In this document: in pieces, positions 39,768 to 48,830 of the stretch
Position numbering within the stretch: position 1 is the first letter of the stretch
How the letters are laid out: each line of letters begins with the position of its first letter
Source: Slackia heliotrinireducens DSM 20476
GTDB lineage: Bacteria; Actinomycetota; Coriobacteriia; Coriobacteriales; Eggerthellaceae
Assembly: GCF_000023885.1 (NCBI RefSeq)
Contig: NC_013165.1
Coordinates: 496,001 to 560,000 of the forward strand
Length of the DNA: 64,000 nucleotides
Direction of reading: 5' to 3'
The notes under the pieces: generated by a model
The model's database searches: none
What the model was told of the DNA's origin: nothing
The model's input: only the letters and a program-made list of their open reading frames with translations
Program-made: the position numbers and the translations under genes

Positions 39768-39911
39768 CTACAACAACGAGATGATCAGGCACAGCACGGC
39801 GAACACCGCCTGCGCAACGCCGATGACCATGACGGGTTTGTTGCCGCGGCCTGCGACTATGACGGCGATTGCGAACGCGAGCAGGATGCCCAGCAGCAGG
39901 TAGATGCTCAT
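39768..39911 (-). CDS. Small membrane protein (47 residues)
   Basis: Two hydrophobic segments (residues 2-20 and 27-46) are joined by GRGNKP. The ATG follows the stop codon of the DUF4230-type gene without a gap and has CAGGGGGCG ahead of it, so it is translationally coupled. The function is unknown. The frame is short but the coupling and hydrophobicity support it. Confidence 0.6.
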   Translation of the reverse strand: MSIYLLLGILLAFAIAVIVAGRGNKPVMVIGVAQAVFAVLCLIISLL

Positions 39912-40631
39912 TTACGCCCCCTGTCCTTCGTCGGCCGGCGCAAAGGCGGCGTCTTCGCTCGGTGCGTCGAAGGTGACGACCACGGCGTAGCCCTCCACCA
40001 GCGTAGAGCTTTCGAACAGCTCGGTGATGGCCCGGACCGAATTCGCCTGCGCCTCGGCCATGAACTCATCGTTGCCCAGCACGCGTTCGGCCTGCTTCTG
40101 CTTCAGCTCGTCGGTCAGCTCCCCGAAGTCCTTCACGTTGCTGTCGTTCAGGACCGAATCCTCGTTCAGCTCCACCATGAACGAATCGCCGTCGATTTCG
40201 TTGGCGACCACCTGGATTTCGGGCAGGTAGATCGTGACGGTTTTGGTTTCGTCGTCCACGGCGAATTTGATCTGCGACACGTCGATACCCAGGCTGACCT
40301 GGCCCGAATACGTGAACACCTGACGGTCGGTGGTGAAGGGGACCTTGCGCCCGAGCACGGTCTTATAGTCTTCGTACACTTCGGCATCGGTGTAGAAATA
40401 CCGCGTGGTGATCAGGTCGCTGGCCGACTCGATGCGTTCCTGCAGAGCGGCGGTCGACACGGCGAAGGCTTCGGGGGCGTCGTCGGAAAGCCCGATGTTG
40501 GCGAACATGGCTTCCAGCGCGCCGGATACGATGAGCACCGCTGCCAGGACGAAGCCCAGCAGGAACACCAAACCGGTGCCGACGATCGTCTTCCCGCCGC
40601 TTTTAGCAGGGGTTTCGTTATCCTGTGCCAT
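39912..40631 (-). CDS. Membrane-anchored DUF4230-type protein
   Basis: This 239-residue protein has one N-terminal membrane helix (residues about 17-38). An extracytoplasmic domain follows with TTRYFYTDAEVYEDYK, YSGQVSLGIDVSQIKF and VTIYLPEIQVVANEID, which is the pattern of the DUF4230 family, of unknown function. It lies between the zinc-ribbon/SPOR gene (31 bases upstream) and a small membrane protein, on one strand, likely an operon. Confidence 0.7.
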   Translation of the reverse strand: MAQDNETPAKSGGKTIVGTGLVFLLGFVLAAVLIVSGALEAMFANIGLSDDAPEAFAVSTAALQERIESASDLITTRYFYTDAEVYEDYKTVLGRKVPFTTDRQVFTYSGQVSLGIDVSQIKFAVDDETKTVTIYLPEIQVVANEIDGDSFMVELNEDSVLNDSNVKDFGELTDELKQKQAERVLGNDEFMAEAQANSVRAITELFESSTLVEGYAVVVTFDAPSEDAAFAPADEGQGA

Positions 40632-40662
40632 GGTTGCCTCCTGTGCTGCGGAAACGGTGCGC

Positions 40663-41481
40663 CTACAGATGCTCGCCGGAGTACTTCACGTATGCGTCGG
40701 CATAGCCGTCGGCGTGGGCCTGGTCGCACACGGCGTTCGCCTCGGACTCCGTGGCGGTTGAGGCTGCGGCCACCACATACCAGGTTTCGGGATTGAGGTT
40801 GCTCCACTCGGAGGATACGTACAGCTTGGCGTCATAGCCTTCGGAGCGCAGCTGGTCGACGAACGCCTGCGCGTTGCCCTGGTCCTTCGAGGCCGACATC
40901 CATACGCCGTAGAAAGGTTCGCCCTCGGCGACTGCAGTGCTGCCTGCGGAGGATTCTTCCTGGGTCTCGACGGTTGCTTCTACGGCGTCGTCGCTGGTAG
41001 ATGACGTGCTTGAGGCGTTCTCGGCAGGCACGCCCTCGGTTGCGGGGGCGTCCTCGCGGGTCTCTACGACGGTTGCGCCGTCAGACTTGGCTTCGGTTTC
41101 AGCCTCGGTTTCAGCCTCGGTTTCAGCCTTGGCGTCCTTGTCCTCATCGGCGGATTCTTCCTTTTCGGATTTCTTGTCCTTGGTGGCGTGGATGCTGGTG
41201 GTGGCCTTGTCGGCATCCGCGTCATCGGACGTGCTCATTACGGCGAACGCGACGCCGACGGCGATCAGCACGATGAGGACGCTGGCGATGGCGACTATGA
41301 TCGGCGTTTTGCTTTTGGTCTGCGGCTGGGGTGTGGGTGCGGCTTGCACATAGGTCGGTTGCGCGCCGACCGACGTTTGCATCTGCATCGTCGTGTCCGC
41401 ATTCTGAGTAACGGGCGCGCCGCATTTCGTGCAGAAGTCAAAACCGGGCTCCACCGTGGCGCCGCATTTCGTACAAAACAT
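40663..41481 (-). CDS. Zinc-ribbon membrane protein with a C-terminal SPOR-like domain
   Basis: This 272-residue protein starts with a zinc ribbon, MFCTKCGATVEPGFDFCTKCG, then a Gln/Pro/Thr-rich linker and one membrane helix (about residues 63-83). A long Glu/Ala/Ser/Thr linker follows, then a C-terminal domain (about 190-272) resembling SPOR peptidoglycan-binding repeats (FYGVWMSASKDQGNAQAFVD, WYVVAAASTATESEA). ATG at 41481 follows AAAAGGAGCCATC. It probably links the membrane to the cell wall. Confidence 0.75.
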   Translation of the reverse strand: MFCTKCGATVEPGFDFCTKCGAPVTQNADTTMQMQTSVGAQPTYVQAAPTPQPQTKSKTPIIVAIASVLIVLIAVGVAFAVMSTSDDADADKATTSIHATKDKKSEKEESADEDKDAKAETEAETEAETEAKSDGATVVETREDAPATEGVPAENASSTSSTSDDAVEATVETQEESSAGSTAVAEGEPFYGVWMSASKDQGNAQAFVDQLRSEGYDAKLYVSSEWSNLNPETWYVVAAASTATESEANAVCDQAHADGYADAYVKYSGEHL

Positions 41482-41655
41482 GATGGCTCCTTTTGTCGTG
41501 TGGAGCCATCGTACCACGTTGCCGCCGCGCTTCGCATCGCGTATGCGACCGAGTCCGAGAATCTGCCGTCCGCACGGTTTGCACGCGTCGCTGCCCGGGC
41601 TCGGGGCTGCCTGTGCGGTCTGCGCGCTTCATGGGAGGGGATGCCTCGGCTGCGT

Positions 41656-42117
41656 TCACATGGCTTGGCCGCCCGTGAGCAGCATCGTTTCGGCCGTGTT
41701 GGCGTCGCCCGCGAACGCATGTCCTGCGCGGGCGGGGGCAAAGCTGGGGTAGACACGGAATTCGCCCAGGTCAAGTGACAGGTCCTGGTACAGCACGACC
41801 GTTGCGAAACCGTCCAGCACAAGGTCGGCTTCGGCAAGCCGTCGGTTCAGCATGTCGCCGGCGCGCTGCTGGATGCCTTTGGGGTTGAGCCCGTAGAAGG
41901 CTTCCCAGTCGGCCTGCGAAATGGCCACGCGATACAGGTTCGGCGCCTGGCGTTTGCAATCGCCGCCCCAGCCCCGGGCCTGCGACTTGCCCGCACGAAC
42001 CATGGCGCGCACGATGTCGACGGGCTGCGCGCCGCGCTTGTGCAGCAGACGGAATAACCAAGCGAACGGCCTGGTCAGCAGGTTGATCAGAACATGCATC
42101 ACATTGATTGCGTCCAT
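41656..42117 (-). CDS. FhaA N-terminal-like (DUF3662-type) protein without an FHA domain
   Basis: The 153 residues resemble the N-terminal domain of actinobacterial FhaA proteins: APNLYRVAISQADWEAFYGL, then RAGDMLNRRLAEADLVLDGFATVVLYQD. The FHA domain that normally follows is missing. Its start overlaps the stop codon of the upstream BspA-like gene (ATGA), so the pair is translationally coupled. The family call is by eye. Confidence 0.6.
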   Translation of the reverse strand: MDAINVMHVLINLLTRPFAWLFRLLHKRGAQPVDIVRAMVRAGKSQARGWGGDCKRQAPNLYRVAISQADWEAFYGLNPKGIQQRAGDMLNRRLAEADLVLDGFATVVLYQDLSLDLGEFRVYPSFAPARAGHAFAGDANTAETMLLTGGQAM

Positions 42118-42968
42118 CAGTCCTCACTTCCTTCGGGTTCGGCGTAGGCACGTTCGGCAACGGCGGCGGGCCAACCGTCCAGGCGTATGCCGAACAGGCT
42201 GCCGGTGCCGTGGAACAGCCCCGTCGCGTTTGCCGTCTCGGGCATGCGCCATCCGCCCAAATCGGCGATCGCCATGCAGTGCCCCATGTCCGCCCACATG
42301 TGGGTCAGGTCCTCGGCTTTCGGCAGGTGCCAGTCCGTGGCCTCCACCACATTCAGCGTTGCGAAACGGAACATCTCGCGGGCGCTTCGCAACTCGGGGG
42401 CGTTCAGGCCCTGTGCACGCAGGTGGTCGATGTTGGCGTACATGAACATGCCGTCGGCGCATCGGCACGACGCCAGGTTCCAATTGTCGATCATCACGCG
42501 GACGGCTCGCGCGCGGGAGAACATCCCGGTTGCGGATCGGACGCTGCGGACGTCCCATCCGTATAGGTGCATGAGGTCCTCGTATTGGAAGAGCTCGAAC
42601 ATGCGGTCCATGCAAACGACTCCTGACACATCAAGTTCGCCCAGGTCAAGGGACCCTCGAATGGTGGTTTTGGAGAACATGCCCTCGCAGCCGGCGCCAG
42701 GCAGGAGCCGGATGCGGTCCAGCCCGACGATCGTGTCCAGCTTTCGCAAACCCGAGAAGAGGTACGCGCCGTGCGCCAGCACGATGTCGTCGTGGATTTC
42801 GACGGCGGTGTAGGGCCTGCCGTGCCACATGGGCAGGAAGCGGTTCGAGAAGCGGATGTCGCCATGATAGCTTCCATCGGACTGATCAGGTGCGCAGCCG
42901 ATTTGCAGCACGGCGGCGTTTTTGCTCAGGACGGTTCTGTAGTGCACACGCGGCGTTGCGGTTTCCAT
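42117..42968 (-). CDS. BspA-like leucine-rich repeat protein (DUF285-type)
   Basis: The product is about 283 residues with repeats of the form SGVVCMDRMFE, SATGMFSRA, CADGMFMYANID, SAREMFRFATLN, each ending in the MF-x-x-A/C turn of BspA/DUF285 LRRs. No signal peptide or wall anchor is seen, unlike most BspA surface proteins. ATG at 42968 follows AGAAAGGGCCGTC; longer in-frame starts exist. It overlaps the FhaA-N-like gene by 3 bases. Confidence 0.65.
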   Translation of the reverse strand: METATPRVHYRTVLSKNAAVLQIGCAPDQSDGSYHGDIRFSNRFLPMWHGRPYTAVEIHDDIVLAHGAYLFSGLRKLDTIVGLDRIRLLPGAGCEGMFSKTTIRGSLDLGELDVSGVVCMDRMFELFQYEDLMHLYGWDVRSVRSATGMFSRARAVRVMIDNWNLASCRCADGMFMYANIDHLRAQGLNAPELRSAREMFRFATLNVVEATDWHLPKAEDLTHMWADMGHCMAIADLGGWRMPETANATGLFHGTGSLFGIRLDGWPAAVAERAYAEPEGSED

Positions 42969-43042
42969 GACGGCCCTTTCTATCGGATGATTCGTCGTGG
43001 TCATTGTCCGGCACCGGCTCCAAGCAGGTTGCGCAATGGTGT

Positions 43043-43147
43043 GTGTCAGTAGGGACGTTTCCTGCTGACACAATTTTGGGACAAAGGGGACAGGTCCCCC
43101 CATTCCGCTGACGCAAATGTGCCAAAAGGAAACGTCCCTACTGACAC
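43043..43147. repeat. Second palindromic repeat family (GTCAGTAGGGACGTTTCC)
   Basis: 21-base perfect arms (43043-43063 and 43127-43147) are joined by a centre that itself contains GGGGACAGGTCCCC. It resembles REP-type elements linked to REP-associated transposases in other genomes, but no such transposase is in this window. Confidence 0.75.
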
Positions 43148-43154
43148 GCTCGAT

Positions 43155-45455
43155 TTATTCGGCGGCAGTTTCGGATTCGCCTTCCGCGTACGACGCCTGC
43201 GCTGCCTCGATCAGGGCGGCGTTTTCCTCCTTGCCGGCGGCGTTCACTTCGTTCACGTCGGGATTCTTGCCAAAGACATGCGCGAAGTAATCCGTGGTCA
43301 AAACGGCGGCGCAGTAGTTGATCTTGTTGGCGACCATCGTGTTGATGCGGTCCACGTACCCGTTGTCGACCGTGACGCCGTCGTTCGGCTCGAAGGTGTC
43401 CGTAACAGCCCAATAGGTTCCCTTGTCGGTGCGCCAGTTGTAGCTCAGGTCGAAAACCAGCGGCGTGGCGTTTGAGAACACGTCGCGGCCGGGCAGCAGG
43501 CGGGAATCCCATTCGCAGCCGAACAGGTTCAGCAGCGTGGGCAGGACATCAATCGAGCTCACAGGGTCGTCCACCACGATGGGCTCCTGGTCCTCAAGGC
43601 ATCCGCTCCAGATGATGAGGCGGTTATGGTCGCGGGAGAAGGTGTCTTCGACCTTGTATCCGTACAGCTCCGACAGATACTTCATGTTGCCCAGCGCCGC
43701 ATCGTCGTCCAACCCGTAGGGGAAGTGGTCCGCGCTTATCACGATGACGGTGTCGTCGGCGATGCCCAGCTCTTCCAACCGCCCGATCAGGTATTCCATG
43801 GCGGCGTCAAGCTCGACATTGCAGGCCAGGTACGCCTTCACCTGGTCGCTGCAGTCCAGATCGGCCACGGCATCCCAGTTCTTCCTGACCATGTCGTTCT
43901 CTTCGGGGTCGTAGTCGCAGTGCCCGCTGACGGACATGTAATACACGTTGAACGGCGCTTCGGTTCCGTATATTTCGTCAAAGGTCCCCTGCACCATCTC
44001 CAGGTCGGATTGGGGCCACTGCTCAGTGACATAGTCCTCCATACCGTTGCCATAACCCATGTATCCGTTGTTATAACCCAGGTTGTTGTGGGTCAGGTGC
44101 CGGTCGTAGTAGGTGTAGTCGTTGTTGTGGAACGCCCATCCGTTGTATCCCTGGCGGTTGAGGGCCGATCCTATGGTGAAGTAGTTGTTGAACTCGGCCA
44201 CGCCCTTGAGGGATTCGCCGCCTTCGAAGGGCAGCACGCCGAGGATGTTGCTGCATTCGCCGCCCGTGGTGCCGGCGCTTGAGGGCTGGTAGTAATCCGT
44301 AAACTGGATGCCTCTGGTCGCCATGCGGTACAGCGTGGGCGTGATGTCCTCGCGGATGGCTTCGGCCGAGAACGCTTCCGCCGAGATGAATATGAGGTTC
44401 TTACCCGCGAACAGGCCGGTCATTTCGTTCTGCGAGCTGGGCGTGAGGCCCTGCACGTATTCATCCAGCTTGACGCAGGTTTTATCCCCCTGGTCCAGGC
44501 TGTCGAAGTCGATGTCCATGACGTTGTCGTCGTAGTCCGACAAGACTGGCCCTTCGGCGTTTTCCTCCGACTCGAAGGCGATTTCCCCAGATGAGTTGAC
44601 CAGCGCTTTGCCGATGGTTCGCGACAGGCCGAATTCCTGCACCGACGTGGCGAAGTTCCATTGGCTCCAATAGACGTTGCGATATGGCGACGGGATGGCG
44701 ATCAGCAGCAGCGCCAGAAGGTAGGCCAGGATGCATTGGACCACGATGAGGATGCGCCCGCGGGCGGATTCCTGCGCCGGCTCGTATACGCCGAAGTGCC
44801 GAACGAGGAAATACAGGATGAGCGGCAGCAGGAACAACAGGACGTGGACCAGGCCCGACGGCGAGAACACCAGGCGAATCGCGTCGCCCATGAATCCACC
44901 GGCCACATGCCCTGCGCCTGAGGTGACGGTTTTTATGTCGAAGTAGATTTTGAACTGGCGATATACGAAATACTCGACGCCGTACAATACGCCGAGGCCG
45001 CACAAGATGACCTTCGTGACAACGGAATTCACCCTGACGCCGAAAGGCAGGGTGGTGAACAACGTCAAAAAACGGCCGAGCACGATGGCGAACAGCGCGA
45101 TGTATATGACGGACGGGAAGAAGTCGCCTGCGGTGGACGCCTTGAAAACCATCTCCAGATAGAAGATGACCAGGGGCAGCATCCATCGGTCGAGCAGGTC
45201 GGTTTGGGAGTCGGCGTAAAACGAACCTAGCATGCCCAGCATGTGTCTGACCCCGGTGGGCTCGCTCAATGTCGACGACCCTGTGAGCTGCACCTGCACG
45301 GTGTCTTTGCGGGAAGGCGGCTCGCCGTGGCGCGGCGTTCTAGCGTGGCCGGCGCGGGGGTCCGATGGCGTCGCCGACGGACTTACGTCGGCGGTGTGTT
45401 CCCTCGCGCGATGGCTTCGGGCAGGAGTTTCTGTCTGTTCGTTGTTGTTCGTCAT
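43155..45455 (-). CDS. LTA synthase-family membrane sulfatase
   Basis: The product is 766 residues: a variable charged N-terminus, about five membrane helices (residues about 85-270), then a periplasmic-side sulfatase domain. The catalytic Thr region is SSAGTTGGECSNILGVLPFE and the metal-site region VIVISADHFPYG. Members transfer phosphoglycerol to lipoteichoic acid or modify other glycolipids. The usual protein is about 620-650 residues, so the N-terminal extension is long. I chose ATG at 45455. Confidence 0.8.
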   Translation of the reverse strand: MTNNNEQTETPARSHRAREHTADVSPSATPSDPRAGHARTPRHGEPPSRKDTVQVQLTGSSTLSEPTGVRHMLGMLGSFYADSQTDLLDRWMLPLVIFYLEMVFKASTAGDFFPSVIYIALFAIVLGRFLTLFTTLPFGVRVNSVVTKVILCGLGVLYGVEYFVYRQFKIYFDIKTVTSGAGHVAGGFMGDAIRLVFSPSGLVHVLLFLLPLILYFLVRHFGVYEPAQESARGRILIVVQCILAYLLALLLIAIPSPYRNVYWSQWNFATSVQEFGLSRTIGKALVNSSGEIAFESEENAEGPVLSDYDDNVMDIDFDSLDQGDKTCVKLDEYVQGLTPSSQNEMTGLFAGKNLIFISAEAFSAEAIREDITPTLYRMATRGIQFTDYYQPSSAGTTGGECSNILGVLPFEGGESLKGVAEFNNYFTIGSALNRQGYNGWAFHNNDYTYYDRHLTHNNLGYNNGYMGYGNGMEDYVTEQWPQSDLEMVQGTFDEIYGTEAPFNVYYMSVSGHCDYDPEENDMVRKNWDAVADLDCSDQVKAYLACNVELDAAMEYLIGRLEELGIADDTVIVISADHFPYGLDDDAALGNMKYLSELYGYKVEDTFSRDHNRLIIWSGCLEDQEPIVVDDPVSSIDVLPTLLNLFGCEWDSRLLPGRDVFSNATPLVFDLSYNWRTDKGTYWAVTDTFEPNDGVTVDNGYVDRINTMVANKINYCAAVLTTDYFAHVFGKNPDVNEVNAAGKEENAALIEAAQASYAEGESETAAE

Positions 45456-45709
45456 GGCTCCGAACCAAAGGGGGTGTGGTGGTACTGTGCCAAGCTGCGC
45501 TGCGAGGTTCGGGTTGAGCTGAGCTCTCGGGCGCGCCGTACGATTCGGCATTGTAGCGCATGGCGGGTGCGGTGCGGGTCCGGACGGCCGTCGTTCGTCA
45601 GGATTTCCGATTATCGATCTCGAAGGGGTTTCGAGAGGCGCATCTGTATTCGATTTGGTTTTGAGCCTGCCCGAAGGCGTGCTTGCCGCCAGTGAATTCG
45701 GGCGAAAAC

Positions 45710-45738
45710 GAAAACGCGAGCCGCCTGAGCGACTCGCG
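45710..45738 (-). terminator. Intrinsic terminator after asnS
   Basis: On the minus strand, CGCGAG / CTCGCG with extra TCG/CGG pairing is followed by TTTTCGTTTT. The rest of the 300-base gap between asnS and the sulfatase start holds nothing I recognise. Confidence 0.75.
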
Positions 45739-45762
45739 CCAATCATTTCGATGTCGGTCGGA

Positions 45763-47166
45763 TTAGAACTCCGCGTTACCGACGGTGCGGGGGTGGGGAA
45801 GGACGTCGCGGATGTTGCTCACGCCGGTCAGGTACATGACCATGCGCTCGAAACCGAGGCCGAAGCCGGCATGGCGGCAAGAGCCGTAACGGCGCAGGTC
45901 GCAGTAGAACTTGTACTGTTCGGGATCCATGTCCAGCTCGCGGATGCGGTTTTCGAGCACATCGAGGCGCTCTTCACGCTGGCTGCCGCCGACGATTTCG
46001 CCGATGCCGGGGACCAGGCAGTCCATGGCGGCGACGGTCTTGCCGTCATCGTTCAAGCGCATGTAGAAGGCCTTGATTTCCACGGGGTAGTCGGTCACGA
46101 ACGTGGGCTTCTTGAAATGCTCTTCGGTCAGATAGCGCTCGTGCTCGGTCTGCAGGTCGATGCCCCAGGATACGGGGTAGTCGAACTTGTGGCCCTTGGC
46201 CGCGGCGTCCAGCAGGATGTCGACGGCCTCGGTGTAGGTGACGCGGATGAAGTCGGAGTTGGCCACGTGCTGCAGGCGCTCGATCAGGCCTTTGTCCACA
46301 AAGCTGTTGAACATATTCATCTCGTCCGGGCACTTCTCGAGCACCGTGTTGATGACGTGTTTGAGCATGTCCTCGGCCAGGTTCATGTCGTCGTCCAGGT
46401 CGGCGAAGGCGATCTCGGGCTCGACCATCCAGAACTCGGCGGCGTGGCGGGCGGTGTTGGAGTCCTCGGCACGGAACGTGGGGCCGAAGGTGTACACATC
46501 GCCGAAGGCCATGGCGAAGCTCTCAGCCTGGAGCTGGCCGGACACCGTCAGGTTGGTGGCCTTGCCGAAGAAGTCCTGGCTGTAGTCGACGTTGCCCTTG
46601 TCGTCCAGCGGCGGGTTGGCAGGGTCGATGGTGGTCACGCGGAACATCTCGCCGGCACCCTCGGCGTCCGACGCGGTGATGATGGGCGTATTCACGTAGA
46701 CGAAGCCGCGCTCCTGGAAGAACTCGTGGAGGGCGTAGGCGGCAACGGAGCGCACGCGGAACACGGCGCGGAACAGGTTCGTGCGGGGGCGCAGGTGCTG
46801 GATGGTGCGCAGGAACTCGTTGGTGTGGCGCTTCTTCTGCAGCGGATAATCCTCGCGGGATTCACCTTCTACCTGAATGTTTGCAGCCTTCAGCTCGAAG
46901 GGCTGCTTGGCGTCGGGCGTCAGCACCACCGTGCCGGTGACGATGAGCGCGGCGGAAACACCCTGGGCGGCGATGACGTCGTACTCGGGCAGGCTTTCGC
47001 GGTCCATGACGACCTGCAGATCCTTGAAGCAGCTGCCGTCGTTGAGCGTGACGAATCCGAAGTTCTTCATATCGCGAATCGAGCGGACCCAGCCGGCGAC
47101 GGTGACCTCTTGGTCTGCGTACGCCTCGGCGTTGCGGAACAGCTCGGCAATGACAATGCGATCCAT
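45763..47166 (-). CDS. asnS: Asparaginyl-tRNA synthetase
   Basis: This 467-residue class II synthetase has an N-terminal OB fold ([25 protein letters not shown]), then motif 2 with [22 protein letters not shown] and motif 3 with [21 protein letters not shown]. The wording of motif 2 and the C-terminal PRTVGNAEF match asparaginyl, not aspartyl, enzymes. The ATG follows AGAGGAGGCCATACCAC. It is a single-gene unit with its own terminator. Confidence 0.95.
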   Translation of the reverse strand: MDRIVIAELFRNAEAYADQEVTVAGWVRSIRDMKNFGFVTLNDGSCFKDLQVVMDRESLPEYDVIAAQGVSAALIVTGTVVLTPDAKQPFELKAANIQVEGESREDYPLQKKRHTNEFLRTIQHLRPRTNLFRAVFRVRSVAAYALHEFFQERGFVYVNTPIITASDAEGAGEMFRVTTIDPANPPLDDKGNVDYSQDFFGKATNLTVSGQLQAESFAMAFGDVYTFGPTFRAEDSNTARHAAEFWMVEPEIAFADLDDDMNLAEDMLKHVINTVLEKCPDEMNMFNSFVDKGLIERLQHVANSDFIRVTYTEAVDILLDAAAKGHKFDYPVSWGIDLQTEHERYLTEEHFKKPTFVTDYPVEIKAFYMRLNDDGKTVAAMDCLVPGIGEIVGGSQREERLDVLENRIRELDMDPEQYKFYCDLRRYGSCRHAGFGLGFERMVMYLTGVSNIRDVLPHPRTVGNAEF

Positions 47167-47415
47167 GTGGTATGGCCTCCTCTGAAATTACGTGCGCGTC
47201 TATTCAATCGCAAAAAGGTTTGAAAAACAAGTTTCGTGGGAAGAAGCCACGGAAGGTTGGCAAAATAGCACAGGTCGAGGCCGTGTCAGGGGCGGCAAGC
47301 CTGTATTTTGGTTGGCTTTTCACCAATACTGTCAATTGATGTATATCGTGGGGACAACAGTGGCTTTAATCTGCGATAATGCAAAAGCTTATTAAATAGA
47401 TGTAAAGGGGAACCG

Positions 47416-48708
47416 ATGTCAGTTGAGATCCTGAACTCCGAAAAGATCATGAACGGTCAGAAAATGCGCGTGAAACTTCGTGTTTCCGCTGACGAGAAGG
47501 CCGAAATCGTACAGGAATCCTTGGAGGCGCTGGCCGAGATGGCCCGTCTGCCGAAGGACGAGAAGCTCCGTTCCGAGCTTGAGAAGCAGGTCGGTGCCGA
47601 CCGTTTGGCCTCGGCTATCTCGCTGTCCGTGGCTCAGAACTGCGCCACGAAGCCCGTCAACGACTTGAAGCTGCACATCCTGTTCGATCCCGAACTGGTG
47701 GGAGAATCCATTCCCGGCGTTTTCGCCGAGGGCCCGGAGGAATTCAGCGTCGACATGGTGCTGTGCCCCGAGATGGAGCTTTCCTCCTACGAGCCCGTGC
47801 ACATCAAGGTGAACTCCCTCGAAGTGACCGACGCCATGGTGGACGCCCAGGTCGCCCAGGTTCTCGAGATGGCCAGCACCTACGAGCCCACCGATGAGCC
47901 GGTGGCCGAGGGTCGCGTCATCCAGGTCGAAATGGAAACCCAGATCAACGGCAAACCGGCCACGGGCCTGTCCGGCAAGAACATGCCGCTGAACCTCGAT
48001 CCCACCATGGTTCCCAAAGAGCTCATCGAGCGCGCCACCGGCATGGTCAAGGGTGAGGAGCGTGAGTTCGAATTCTCGATGCTCAATCCGCAGACCCCGG
48101 CGGCCCGTCCGGACTTGTTCCACGTCAAGCTGAAGGTGCTGGACATCCGCGAGAAGAAGACGCCCGAGCTTACCGATGAGCTGGTGGCGACGACCATCTC
48201 GCCGCTGGACGGCACGGTGGAGAAGTTCCGCGAGCATGTACGCGAGGACATGAAGGCCGAGCTTGACCGCCGCAACGAGCAGCAGACCGCCCAGCAGCTC
48301 GACTCCGAACTGGCAAAACGTCTGCAGGGCAGCATCTCTGACATGCTGCTGCAGCGCGCAGGCCAGGATGCCATGGCCAACATGCAGCAGTCCTTGGCGC
48401 AGCAGGGCATGAACATGCAGCAGTACATGCAGCAGATGGGTATGGAACAGCAGCAGTTCCAAATGATGATGATGGTTCAGGCCCGCGAATCGCTTCGCCA
48501 GGGCTTCGCGCTGGACGCGCTGGCCAGGCACCTGAAGCTGGAGCTTACCGACGAAGACATCGAGGCGGCCCTCCACCAGATGTCTCCCGGCAACGAGCAG
48601 GCCATGCGTGCGAACTTCGACAAGAACGACGCCTGGTTCTTGGTGAACGACATCGCCATGCGCATGAAAGCCCACAACTGGCTGGCCGAGAATTCCACCA
48701 TCGATTAG
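47416..48708 (+). CDS. tig: Trigger factor-like ribosome-associated chaperone
   Basis: This 430-residue protein has the length and C-terminal arm pattern of trigger factor: a domain of about 110 residues, a reduced FKBP-like segment (EGRVIQVEMETQINGKPATG) and a long helical C-terminus with LTDEDIEAALHQM. The ribosome-binding GFRxGK signature is not visible at the N-terminus, so sequence identity is low. Residues about 320-360 form an unusual Met/Gln-rich stretch (MNMQQYMQQMGMEQQQFQMM). AAAGGGGAACCG precedes the ATG. Confidence 0.75.
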   Translation: MSVEILNSEKIMNGQKMRVKLRVSADEKAEIVQESLEALAEMARLPKDEKLRSELEKQVGADRLASAISLSVAQNCATKPVNDLKLHILFDPELVGESIPGVFAEGPEEFSVDMVLCPEMELSSYEPVHIKVNSLEVTDAMVDAQVAQVLEMASTYEPTDEPVAEGRVIQVEMETQINGKPATGLSGKNMPLNLDPTMVPKELIERATGMVKGEEREFEFSMLNPQTPAARPDLFHVKLKVLDIREKKTPELTDELVATTISPLDGTVEKFREHVREDMKAELDRRNEQQTAQQLDSELAKRLQGSISDMLLQRAGQDAMANMQQSLAQQGMNMQQYMQQMGMEQQQFQMMMMVQARESLRQGFALDALARHLKLELTDEDIEAALHQMSPGNEQAMRANFDKNDAWFLVNDIAMRMKAHNWLAENSTID

Positions 48709-48731
48709 CAGCAAAAACATCCGCGCACGTC

Positions 48732-48755
48732 AGAGGCCCTTCGGGGCCTCTTTTT
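48732..48755 (+). terminator. Intrinsic terminator after tig
   Basis: Stem AGAGGCCC / GGGGCCTCT with a TTC loop is followed by five T residues. Confidence 0.85.
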
Positions 48756-48830
48756 GCGGGATGGGAAAAGGGGAAGGCCCCGCTGGATTCGATGTCCAAC
48801 GGGGCCTTGCAGCGCGGTATGCGGGAAGGG

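Noticed and set aside
45456-45700. N-terminal extension of the LTA-synthase-like protein to 45746
   Set aside because: The extension is Pro/Arg-rich without a ribosome site at its start; the ATG at 45455 leaves a complete membrane and sulfatase protein.
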